Shown in pieces: positions 13,426 through 19,536 of a stretch of 24,417 bases of DNA. The position numbers and the translations under genes are program-made. The stretch covers positions 1 through 24,417 of the forward strand of contig CAAEUZ010000045.1 in the NCBI GenBank assembly GCA_900759385.1. Reading direction: 5' to 3'. The notes beneath the pieces were generated by a model. It worked only from the letters and a program-made list of their open reading frames with translations. It searched no databases and was not told the DNA's origin. Source of the DNA: an uncultured Oscillospiraceae bacterium. Its GTDB lineage: Bacteria; Bacillota; Clostridia; Oscillospirales; Oscillospiraceae. Positions within the stretch are counted from its first letter, which is position 1, and each line of letters begins with the position of its first letter.

Positions 13426-13466
13426 CTTAAAGTTGTCGTTAGATGATGATTTCTCCTGATTTCAGG

Positions 13467-13541
13467 GTTGCACATTTGTAAGTTGCACATTTACCTTGGA
13501 CGGCGCGGACTTGACCGCCAAAGTTGCACTTGAAGTTGCAC
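13467..13541. repeat. GTTGCAC repeats, right end (candidate integrase arm sites)
   Basis: Four direct copies of GTTGCAC at 13467-13473, 13482-13488, 13523-13529 and 13535-13541, arranged as two close pairs. The orientation is the same as the two copies at the left end. The stretch 13426-13551 holds no gene. Confidence 0.6.
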
Positions 13542-13551
13542 ACCGAATTGC

Positions 13552-13588
13552 CAAAATAAAATGAGGGAACCGCTTTCGCGATTCCCTC
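13552..13588 (-). terminator. Element-supplied terminator for rubrerythrin
   Basis: Minus strand: GAGGGAATCGC, 4-nt loop, GCGGTTCCCTC (one mismatch), then ATTTTATTTT. It lies 28 bp beyond the rubrerythrin stop, inside the element, and is absent from the corresponding place at the left junction. Confidence 0.8.
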
Positions 13589-13616
13589 TTGATAGAAAGC
13601 TATGTTTCCGCGCCGA

Positions 13617-13697
13617 TTACTCGCCGAAGTAGCGCTTCAGCAGGCCTGCGAAAGCACGGCCGTGACGGGCCTCGTCGCGGGCCATCTCGTGGACGGT
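13617..13697. repeat. attR: 81-bp direct repeat of 2917-2997
   Basis: 79 of 81 positions identical to the left copy; differences at 13647 and 13653 are both third codon positions. The identical block 13654-13697 matches 2954-2997 and should contain the crossover. The part towards 13617 is element-derived; the part beyond 13697 is ancestral gene. Confidence 0.88.
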
Positions 13698-14162
13698 GTC
13701 ATGGATGGCGTCCAGGTTGAGCTGCTTGGCGAGCTTGGCCAGGTCGGTCTTGCCGGCGGTGGCGCCGTTCTCGGCCTCAACGCGCATCTCGAGATTCTTC
13801 TTGGTGGAGTCGGTGACGACCTCGCCGAGGAGCTCGGCGAACTTGGCGGCGTGCTCGGCCTCCTCCCAGGCGGCCTTCTCCCAGTAGAGGCCTATCTCGG
13901 GATAGCCCTCGCGGTGGGCGACGCGGGCCATGGCCAGGTACATGCCGACCTCGGTGCACTCGCCGTTGAAGTTCATGCGCAGGCCCTCGAGGATCTCCTC
14001 GGGAGCGCCCTGGGCGACGCCGACAACGTGCTCAGCGGCCCAGGCCATCTCGCCTTCCTGCTTCTTGAACTTGGAAGCGGGGGCCTTGCACTGGGGGCAG
14101 AACTCGGGAGGGGTGTCGCCCTCGTGAACATAACCACATACGCTGCAGATCCACTTTGCCAT
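13617..14162 (-). CDS. Reverse rubrerythrin (rubredoxin domain N-terminal)
   Basis: 181 residues. An N-terminal rubredoxin domain (C6-S-V-C9-G and C22-P-Q-C25) is followed by a ferritin-like di-iron four-helix bundle with E68 (NFNGECTEVG), E101-x-x-H104 (EAEHAAKF) and E164-x-x-H167 (DEARHGRAF). Rubredoxin-first rubrerythrins in clostridia act as cytosolic NADH-linked peroxide (and oxygen) reductases, taking electrons from rubredoxin partners. Start supported by AGGAGG. perR lies directly upstream on the same strand, indicating peroxide-responsive control. The last 26 codons (13617-13697) are supplied by the integrated element; they encode the E164/H167 helix and differ from the displaced original only by silent changes, so the enzyme is preserved. 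Confidence 0.93.
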   Translation of the reverse strand: MAKWICSVCGYVHEGDTPPEFCPQCKAPASKFKKQEGEMAWAAEHVVGVAQGAPEEILEGLRMNFNGECTEVGMYLAMARVAHREGYPEIGLYWEKAAWEEAEHAAKFAELLGEVVTDSTKKNLEMRVEAENGATAGKTDLAKLAKQLNLDAIHDTVHEMARDEARHGRAFAGLLKRYFGE

Positions 14163-14226
14163 GATTTTTTCCTCCTGTGTGTTTAATAGTTTATATAATG
14201 ATAAAATAGGGGTTGTCCGGTTGGTT

Positions 14227-14631
14227 TCATGCGCTGGCGTTTCCGGCGCCGCCCAGGCAGTCCGCGCACTTGCCGATAAAGCTCAGCGAGCGGGATGTGA
14301 CCGTGCCGCCGGTCTCCAGCTCCACCTCGCGGTCCATGCCCGCGAGATTGGGCGAGCAGACGTCCTTGACGCAGCCGCAGCAGGTACATATGAAGTGCGC
14401 GTGCGGCGTGGTGTCCGCATCATAGCGCTCCTGCCCGCTGACGGTGCCCACGCTGACCGCGTCGCCGTCAGCGACGAACATGGCCAGGTTGCGGTAGACG
14501 GTGCCAAGGCTCAGGTCCGGGAACTCGCTCTTCAGGCGCGCGTACAGCATCTCGGCACTCGGGTGCTCGTCCGTACTGCGCAGGGCTTCAAGTATAGCTG
14601 CGCGCTTTTTTGAATATTTGCGTGCTTCCAT
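14227..14631 (-). CDS. perR: Fur-family regulator, probably PerR
   Basis: 134 residues of the Fur family. A winged-helix half (about 1-80; TVYRNLAMFV is the recognition region) is followed by the dimerisation/metal half with RYDADTTPHAHFICTCCGC and a closing C-A-D-C pair, giving the two CxxC structural zinc pairs. The RYD-x-x-TxPHxHF pattern and position directly before a rubrerythrin favour PerR, the iron-dependent peroxide sensor oxidised at histidines, over Fur; Zur is unlikely. The gap to rubrerythrin is 64 nt on the same strand. A weak ribosome site (GGTGAG) precedes the start. Upstream is a 15-bp palindrome of Per/Fur-box type just after its -10, so autoregulation is likely. Confidence 0.85.
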   Translation of the reverse strand: MEARKYSKKRAAILEALRSTDEHPSAEMLYARLKSEFPDLSLGTVYRNLAMFVADGDAVSVGTVSGQERYDADTTPHAHFICTCCGCVKDVCSPNLAGMDREVELETGGTVTSRSLSFIGKCADCLGGAGNASA

Positions 14632-14647
14632 GCTCTCACCAAAATAA

Positions 14648-14699
14648 TAATAATTCTTATTACGGTTTGAATTCTAGCACATGATACGCCGTTTGTAAA
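14648..14699 (-). promoter_or_regulatory. perR promoter with Per/Fur-box-like palindrome
   Basis: TTTACA (plus 14694-14699), 17-nt spacer, TAGAAT (plus 14671-14676) preceded by TGC. Just downstream lies TAATAATTCTTATTA (14648-14662), a 6-3-6 inverted repeat that also fits the 7-1-7 Per/Fur box with one mismatch. Confidence 0.65.
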
Positions 14700-14751
14700 G
14701 AGGTTTTTTAAAAAATCTGCGTTAAATTTTGCGCTTACCTGTTTATGTAAG

Positions 14752-14782
14752 CAAAACACCCGGCGATTTCAGGCCGCCGGGT
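14752..14782 (-). terminator. Terminator after the CBS-domain gene
   Basis: Minus strand: ACCCGGCG, 9-nt loop, CGCCGGGT, then GTTTTGC. A second small hairpin GCTTAC-N8-GTAAGC follows (about 14733-14752). Confidence 0.75.
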
Positions 14783-14807
14783 ATAGAAGGTCATATTATA
14801 CATATAT

Positions 14808-15242
14808 TCACTCGTCAGAGTTCAGCCGCCGCAGGTTGCTGGATATGTCGGCCAGAGCGGCGGCGGCTTCCATGTCGCATTTCCTCGCCATGTCGGCCAG
14901 GGACAGCATACCGACCAGCTTGCCGTCCTCGACAACGGGCAGGCGGCGCACCTGGCCGCGGCCCATGCGCCTGGCGGCGTCGTCCACCCTGGCGTCCGGC
15001 GAGGCGGTGACCACGCCGCGGCTCATTATGTCCTCGACCGTCATCTCACGCGCGTCGCCTCCGGCGGCCACGCAACGCACTGCTATGTCCCTGTCGGTGA
15101 GCATACCGACCAGCTTGCCGGAGCGGTCGGTAACCGGCAGCGCGCCCAGGTTCATGCGCTTGAGCAGCCGTGCCGCGGCTATGACCGGCTCGCGCCTGTC
15201 GATAGTGACTACGCGGTCGCTCATGATATCCGATACCTTCAT
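14808..15242 (-). CDS. Two-CBS-domain protein
   Basis: 144 residues made of two tandem CBS domains: MKVSDIMSDRVVTIDR...GALPVTDRSGKLVGMLTDRD (about 1-62) and VEDIMSRGVVTASPD...RRLPVVEDGKLVGMLS (about 68-125). Such stand-alone pairs bind adenine nucleotides and act as cytosolic energy or stress sensors; the partner is unknown. AGGAGG 7 nt upstream fixes the start. It follows spoIIP by 63 nt on the same strand and may be co-transcribed with it; a terminator closes the unit. Confidence 0.88.
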   Translation of the reverse strand: MKVSDIMSDRVVTIDRREPVIAAARLLKRMNLGALPVTDRSGKLVGMLTDRDIAVRCVAAGGDAREMTVEDIMSRGVVTASPDARVDDAARRMGRGQVRRLPVVEDGKLVGMLSLADMARKCDMEAAAALADISSNLRRLNSDE

Positions 15243-15305
15243 GTGATCGCCTCCTGGGGCTATTGTAGCCCGCCCGGGGCGCTGCTAAACATTGCCGGAG
15301 GTGAA

Positions 15306-16394
15306 TTACCCGGACTCCAGCTCTTTGAGGGCCGGGCCCACGGCGTCGGCGAACAGGCGCACGGCGGTTATCGCCTCCTGCAGGCTGTTGCCGTTGGAGC
15401 CGACCTCCAGGATGAACGAGCCGGTGCTGAGGTGCTGGTTATAGCGCTCCTGGACCACACTGACAGGCCGCGCGAGCGTGGGGTACCTGGCGTTCACGGC
15501 CTGCTGAAGATAGAGAGCCAGCTTGAGGTTTTCCGTCCAGTTGGGGTGGTAGAGCCCGCTCTCGCCGGTGCCGACCAGCATCATCAGCTGGCTGGAGGCC
15601 ACGCCGTCCAGCTCCGCCACGGTCTTGTATGTCACCTCGCCGTCCCCCAGCGCGTCCCGGTGCAGGTCTATGACCACGGCGATATCCGGGTACTGTGCCA
15701 GATAGCTCTCCACCGCGGCGCCGGAACGGGAGTAGGACCCGGTGTAGCTGGGATAGTCGTATATCTCCCGGTCGTGCAGCACGCTTATGCCCTGGGCCTC
15801 CAGTGCCTCCGCCAGCTCGTCTCCCACACGGATGACATTGTAGTTCTTGTCCTCCGTGCGGTCGGTGTCCGTCTCCTCGTAGCGGTCATAGGCGTCGGGC
15901 GTATAGGCCTCGCTGCCGTGCGTGTGGACAATGAGCACCTGCGGCCCCTCGCTTGGCAGCGTAATCCCGGTGCCCTCAGCCAACAGCGCGCCGACATCAA
16001 TATCATAGCTGGTGGAATTTTTGATCGTGAGCCCACCATATATAGTTGTCGGGACGATAAGCGTGCCCTCGTCCGTATACTGCTCACCGCCGGTCGTGGG
16101 CTCGGCGCTCTCGGCGGGCACCTCTGTGGGTTCGGGGGAGGTGCCGCTTTCCTGACCGTCCTCCGGATTGAGTATCAGCGGCAGGCCGGGGGAGGGGCTG
16201 GGTGACTCGCGCATACCCAGCTCCAGGTTCAGGCTGGCCGAGACCATGCGCCCCGAGTCAAAGAGCTCGTCAAGCCAGTTGGAAACCACCGCTCCCGCAC
16301 CGCAGACCGCCGCCACCTTGGCGCCGATCACGAGCGCCCCAGCCGCCGCAAGCTTTTTCGCCTTGCCCAAGCTCTCACCCCCTGAGGGAAACAT
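15306..16394 (-). CDS. spoIIP: Stage II sporulation protein P
   Basis: 362 residues. An N-terminal membrane anchor (about 14-37) is followed by a Pro/Ser/Glu-rich linker and the SpoIIP catalytic domain. Visible motifs: VLIVHTHGSEAY (H157, H159), NVIRVGDEL, VIDLHRDA (H245) and RYNQHLSTGSFILEVGSNGN near the C-terminus. SpoIIP is the amidase/endopeptidase that, with SpoIID and SpoIIM, degrades septal peptidoglycan during forespore engulfment, so the host sporulates or descends from sporulators. Start uncertain: the ATG at 16394 has a poor site, whereas a TTG at 16370 has GGGGGTGA about 6 nt before it and would shorten the protein by 8 residues. Confidence 0.9.
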   Translation of the reverse strand: MFPSGGESLGKAKKLAAAGALVIGAKVAAVCGAGAVVSNWLDELFDSGRMVSASLNLELGMRESPSPSPGLPLILNPEDGQESGTSPEPTEVPAESAEPTTGGEQYTDEGTLIVPTTIYGGLTIKNSTSYDIDVGALLAEGTGITLPSEGPQVLIVHTHGSEAYTPDAYDRYEETDTDRTEDKNYNVIRVGDELAEALEAQGISVLHDREIYDYPSYTGSYSRSGAAVESYLAQYPDIAVVIDLHRDALGDGEVTYKTVAELDGVASSQLMMLVGTGESGLYHPNWTENLKLALYLQQAVNARYPTLARPVSVVQERYNQHLSTGSFILEVGSNGNSLQEAITAVRLFADAVGPALKELESG

Positions 16395-16435
16395 ATGCCT
16401 GGCCCGGCCTCTAAATGCCTGCCGCGGGCGGGAGC

Positions 16436-16464
16436 TTGCGCCATCAGCACAATTATGCTATTAT
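16436..16464 (+). promoter_or_regulatory. Promoter of the TSCPD-protein gene
   Basis: TTGCGC (16436-16441), 17-nt spacer, TATTAT (16459-16464) preceded by TGC (extended -10). Divergent from spoIIP. Confidence 0.55.
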
Positions 16465-16519
16465 TCTCCGGTACTTCCGTGTCGGAAGCACGATTTAATT
16501 GTCGAAAGGATGCGTACAA

Positions 16520-16777
16520 ATGGAGCATATTTACTATCCGCGCGGAGTGTGTTCGCGCGAAATGCGGGTGGAGGTCGAGGACGGAATTATCCGCCATGTG
16601 GAGGTCATCGGGGGGTGCGACGGCAACCTGAAGGGCATTTCCAAGCTCCTGGTGGGGATGCGCGCCGAAGACGCCATCGAGCGGATGGAGGGCATCAGAT
16701 GCGGTTTTAAGCACACTTCCTGCCCCGATCAGCTCGCCCGGGCCCTGCGGGAGTGCCTTGAAAAAACGGCAAAATAG
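16520..16777 (+). CDS. TSCPD-domain small protein
   Basis: 85 residues ending its conserved part with the name-giving T-S-C-P-D (66-70) and an earlier GGCDGNLKGI (31-40) and IRCGFKHT. The TSCPD domain also occurs at the C-terminus of some ribonucleotide reductases, where Cys residues matter; the stand-alone form is of unknown function, possibly metal- or redox-related. The start at 16520 follows AAAGGA with 9-nt spacing; a TTG at 16499 lies upstream of that site. Monocistronic with its own promoter. Confidence 0.88.
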   Translation: MEHIYYPRGVCSREMRVEVEDGIIRHVEVIGGCDGNLKGISKLLVGMRAEDAIERMEGIRCGFKHTSCPDQLARALRECLEKTAK

Positions 16778-17117
16778 TTTACATAACATTACGACACGGT
16801 TACAAAAGTTACAAAATTCGAGGTTTTTGTCACCCAAACTTGCGCGATTGCAAAATTTTTTGAGTCGAAAAGCGTCGAGGCAAAATCTTTCAGCAGATAG
16901 CACAACACAAAATATAGTGTGTTTCGACGAAAAAACTTCAATTTATCCATATGATGTGGATGTCTTGTTCAGATTATAAAAAAACGACAAACTCAGTTTG
17001 TTCATTATGTCGATTGAATTCGACTTGCATTTTTGACTATAATTATTGCAAGGAATTCATCCGACATTCCTTCCGCCTGCAATTCGGCAGCGGACAAGCA
17101 ACAAACTGAGGTGCGAT
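16778..17117. promoter_or_regulatory. AT-rich intergenic region with SleB-gene promoter
   Basis: No gene seen. A promoter, TTGAAT (17014-17019), 18-nt spacer, TATAAT (17038-17043), precedes the hydrolase gene. The -35 hexamer is exactly enclosed by the inverted repeat GTCGA-TTGAAT-TCGAC (17009-17024). CTCAGTTTGTT (16993-17003) and AACAAACTGAG (17100-17110) form an 11-bp inverted repeat around the promoter; the second copy runs into the ribosome binding site. Confidence 0.5.
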
Positions 17118-18053
17118 ATGATCAGGAAAGACAAGATCCATATAGTGCTGCTGGTCTGCGCCGTGATACTCTGTCTCGCGGCGAACGGCTCCGTCTCCTC
17201 GGACGAGCTTGGCCAGATGCACTCCTCCCTGGCCGGCACCACCGCTCTGGCGGACGGGCCGCCGGAGACTGAAACGGATGAAGTCAGTCAGGAGGTCAAC
17301 ACCGCCGCAGACCCCGCGGAGTCTGCGGAGCCGGACAACTATGTCCCTCTTTACATAAACGGCGTGCTGGACTCCGAGTGCCTTGTCATTGACGGCATTG
17401 CGCGCATGAGCCTTGGACGCTTCGCTGTGCTGGCCGGCTTGGAATACGATGGACATGCCATAGACGGCATTATGCCGGAGGTATCTGAAAACGGCGACTA
17501 TGCGGTTGTAAACGGACGATATTTCTACCTGGAGCAGGGCCTGTATGAGCTCGGCGGAGAGCTGTTCTGGCCGCTGACGGAGCTGGCGCGCATGTTCGGC
17601 TGCACCGTCACCTGGAACGCGGACAGCGGCAGCATCGACCTTGACCTCACCGATGTGGGCCTGCTGGAGTCCGGCGATACTTTCTACAACGAGCAGGATG
17701 TGTACTGGCTCTCGCGCATCATCTATGCCGAGAGCGGCAACCAGCCCCTGGCGGGGCAGATAGGCGTGGGCAATGTGGTGCTCAACCGCGTTGACAATTC
17801 GCGCTTTCCGGACACGGTGTACGAGGTGATTTTTGACCGCACGTATGGCGTGCAGTTCTCACCGGTGGAGAGCGGCAGCATCTATGCCGAGCCGGATGAG
17901 GAGGCGGTGGTGGCCGCCAAGCTGGCCCTGGAAGGCTATAACACAGCCGGAGAGAGCCTCTACTTTGTGAACCCCGACATCGGCGCGGGCAGCTGGTTCG
18001 CGTCCAACCTCACCTATGTCACCAGCATAGGCGACCACGACTTCTATGCCTGA
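17118..18053 (+). CDS. SleB-type cell-wall hydrolase with copper-amine-oxidase-like N-domain
   Basis: 311 residues. A signal peptide or anchor (IHIVLLVCAVILCLAANG, about 7-24), an acidic linker, a domain resembling the copper-amine-oxidase N-domain (about 75-180; LYINGVLDSECLVIDGIARM), and a C-terminal SleB/CwlJ hydrolase domain (about 190-311) with the catalytic-type glutamate in IIYAESGNQP (E205), GVGNVVLNRV and GVQFSPV. Family members are peptidoglycan lytic transglycosylases or spore-cortex lytic enzymes acting outside the membrane. Location near spoIIP fits a sporulation or germination role, though vegetative wall turnover is possible. Start at 17118 follows GAGGTG; an in-frame ATG at 17046 lies upstream, beside the promoter -10. 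Confidence 0.88.
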   Translation: MIRKDKIHIVLLVCAVILCLAANGSVSSDELGQMHSSLAGTTALADGPPETETDEVSQEVNTAADPAESAEPDNYVPLYINGVLDSECLVIDGIARMSLGRFAVLAGLEYDGHAIDGIMPEVSENGDYAVVNGRYFYLEQGLYELGGELFWPLTELARMFGCTVTWNADSGSIDLDLTDVGLLESGDTFYNEQDVYWLSRIIYAESGNQPLAGQIGVGNVVLNRVDNSRFPDTVYEVIFDRTYGVQFSPVESGSIYAEPDEEAVVAAKLALEGYNTAGESLYFVNPDIGAGSWFASNLTYVTSIGDHDFYA

Positions 18054-18111
18054 TTGCGGTATTTGAAAAGCCGTGATATAATAAGTGGCGCGTATTAAAC
18101 GCGCCACTTAT
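18054..18111 (+). promoter_or_regulatory. rsmG promoter overlapping a 12-bp inverted repeat
   Basis: TTGCGG (18054-18059), 17-nt spacer, TATAAT (18077-18082) with TGA before the -10. ATAAGTGGCGCG (18081-18092) and CGCGCCACTTAT (18100-18111) form a perfect inverted repeat overlapping the -10. It could terminate the upstream gene (no T-run) or serve as an operator. Confidence 0.55.
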
Positions 18112-18128
18112 GTTCTTTGGTGATGTGT

Positions 18129-18830
18129 ATGGAAGAGATACTGTCCGCCGGCTTTGCGGAACTGGGCGTACCCGTCCCCGACGGGGCGCTTGAAGGGCTG
18201 CGGGCCTATTACGAATACCTGACCGAGCGCAATGCGGTGATGGACCTGACCGCCATCACCGGCGAGGAGAACACCGCGCGCGGCCATTTCCTGGACTGCT
18301 GCGCCCTGCTGACGATGGCGGACTTCCGGGGCCGCAGCGTGATCGATATCGGCTCCGGCGCAGGCTTCCCCGGGCTCCCGCTCAAGATAATGAGCCCGGA
18401 CACCCGTGTCACGCTGCTGGACAGCCAGCGCAAGCGCGTGGATTTCACGTGCGAGTGCATAGAACGCCTGGGCCTGGAGGGCATAGAGAGCCTGTGTATG
18501 CGCGCGGAGGAGACGCCGCGGGAGATGCGCGAGCACTACGATATTGCCGTGTCCCGCGCCGTGGCCAGGCTCAACCTGCTGCTGGAGCTGTGCCTGCCCT
18601 TTGTCCGCTCGGGCGGGGTGTTCCTGGCCATGAAGGGCTCCGACTGTGAGGAGGAGGCCCGCGAGGCCGCCAATGCGGCCGGTCAGCTGGGAGGAAAGAT
18701 ACGCGAAGTGCGCCGGTACACCATACCGGGCACGGACATAACGCACGCGGTGGTGATAGTGGACAAGCTGAGCCCCACTCCGCCGCAGTTCCCGCGCCGC
18801 TGGGCGCGGATGACCAAGAAACCGCTGTGA
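18129..18830 (+). CDS. rsmG: 16S rRNA (guanine-527-N7)-methyltransferase
   Basis: 233 residues of the GidB/RsmG family. The SAM-binding loop VIDIGSGAGFPG (71-82) and following VTLLDSQRKRVDF are diagnostic, as are the N-terminal YLTERNAVMDLTAIT and the C-terminal ITHAVVIVDK. The cytosolic enzyme methylates G527 in the 530 loop of 16S rRNA; loss gives low-level streptomycin resistance in other bacteria. The start at 18129 is preferred (GGTGATG upstream), but ATG 18123 or GTG 18120 are possible. In many genomes rsmG neighbours mnmG or parAB; that context is absent here. Confidence 0.93.
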   Translation: MEEILSAGFAELGVPVPDGALEGLRAYYEYLTERNAVMDLTAITGEENTARGHFLDCCALLTMADFRGRSVIDIGSGAGFPGLPLKIMSPDTRVTLLDSQRKRVDFTCECIERLGLEGIESLCMRAEETPREMREHYDIAVSRAVARLNLLLELCLPFVRSGGVFLAMKGSDCEEEAREAANAAGQLGGKIREVRRYTIPGTDITHAVVIVDKLSPTPPQFPRRWARMTKKPL

Positions 18831-18832
18831 AA

Positions 18833-18859
18833 AAACGCCCGCCGAAAAGGCGGGCGTTT
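18833..18859. terminator. Bidirectional terminator between rsmG and the convergent gene
   Basis: AAACGCCCGCC, loop GAAAA, GGCGGGCGTTT; perfect 11-bp arms. On the minus strand it is followed by a run of T, so it should stop the minus-strand operon well; on plus the T-run is short. Confidence 0.9.
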
Positions 18860-18873
18860 CAGTATGTTCGGGC

Positions 18874-19515
18874 TTAGCCTATTGTGCCTGTGGCGGTTAT
18901 CGTCTCCAGCTCGACGTCGCCGTAAGTGCCCTGGAAGTGCCAGGATACCTCAATCTGGGCGGGGGCGGTAACGCCGGTGATGGTCACGGAGCCGAGCGGG
19001 TTCGTACCCTGGCCCGGGCCCTCATACTCTATGGCCTGGGTGTCAAAGTAGTAGGTCTGCCCGCCGACGGTGACGGAGCCCGCGTGCCAGGCGCCCTGGC
19101 TGTACAGGCTGTAGCTCTCCGCACTGACGTTGACGGTCAGCGTGGTGCCGCTGAGCGACCAGTCGGCCACTATGTTCAGCGAGGTGCCGGTGTCGGAGCG
19201 GAGGGAACCGCTGGCGCTGGCTGCCGGGGTAGGCGTGGGCGTCGGGGTCGGAGTCGGGGTCGGCGTGGGAGTAGGAGTGGACGTCGGGGTTGACGCAGGC
19301 GTGGCGGCCGGATCGGCCGAGGCGCCGGGCTGCTCCGTCGTGGCACCGCCGGGGACGGTATCCGTTGCGGCGGCAGGCGGATTGGACGTGCTGGAATCGC
19401 CGCCCGTGGCCTGGCAGGAGCGCAGGACGATGACCAGCGCTATAACTATTACAATGAGCATCAGCAGGGCGAAGATTACGCCGGCTGGGCTGCCCTTTTT
19501 ACGGTTATTAGCCAT
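18874..19515 (-). CDS. Membrane-anchored protein with Thr-Pro repeat stalk, unknown
   Basis: 213 residues. A short basic N-terminus, one membrane helix (VIFALLMLIVIVIALVIVLR, about 13-32), an Ala/Thr/Pro/Ser-rich linker with a run of nearly ten Thr-Pro pairs (about 76-97), and a beta-rich extracellular domain (about 105-213; NIVADWSLSGTTLTVNVSAE) of no recognised family. The build suggests a surface protein held away from the membrane by a stiff, possibly glycosylated stalk. The start follows AGAGGTGAT. It lies 21 nt after dpaL on the same strand, so it is probably co-transcribed; a functional link is not evident. Confidence 0.8.
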   Translation of the reverse strand: MANNRKKGSPAGVIFALLMLIVIVIALVIVLRSCQATGGDSSTSNPPAAATDTVPGGATTEQPGASADPAATPASTPTSTPTPTPTPTPTPTPTPTPAASASGSLRSDTGTSLNIVADWSLSGTTLTVNVSAESYSLYSQGAWHAGSVTVGGQTYYFDTQAIEYEGPGQGTNPLGSVTITGVTAPAQIEVSWHFQGTYGDVELETITATGTIG

Positions 19516-19536
19516 AAGAAATCACCTCTCTACGTA

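Larger units (their letters stand above)
2954..13697. mobile_element. Integrated genomic island / mobilisable element in the rubrerythrin gene
   Basis: The span runs from the identical core of the left direct repeat to that of the right one; the repeats are exactly 10,700 bp apart. The interior is visibly more AT-rich than both flanks. A tyrosine integrase sits beside the left end, and the interior holds typical accessory genes: second recombinase, Cro/CI and XRE regulators, SprT-like protease, WYL regulator, surface-protein cargo and unknown small proteins. No relaxase, VirD4/TraG-like coupling protein, VirB4-like ATPase or replication initiator is visible. That fits an element mobilised by a helper, or a decayed ICE. 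Confidence 0.88.

Noticed and set aside
15243..16205. 320-codon plus-strand frame opposite spoIIP
   Set aside because: Same shadow effect; spoIIP motifs on the minus strand are clear and the plus frame has no recognisable domain.
19240..19290. Simple-sequence DNA repeat as a possible phase-variable tract
   Set aside because: It encodes the Thr-Pro run; the unit is 6 bp, so slippage would keep the frame and change only stalk length.
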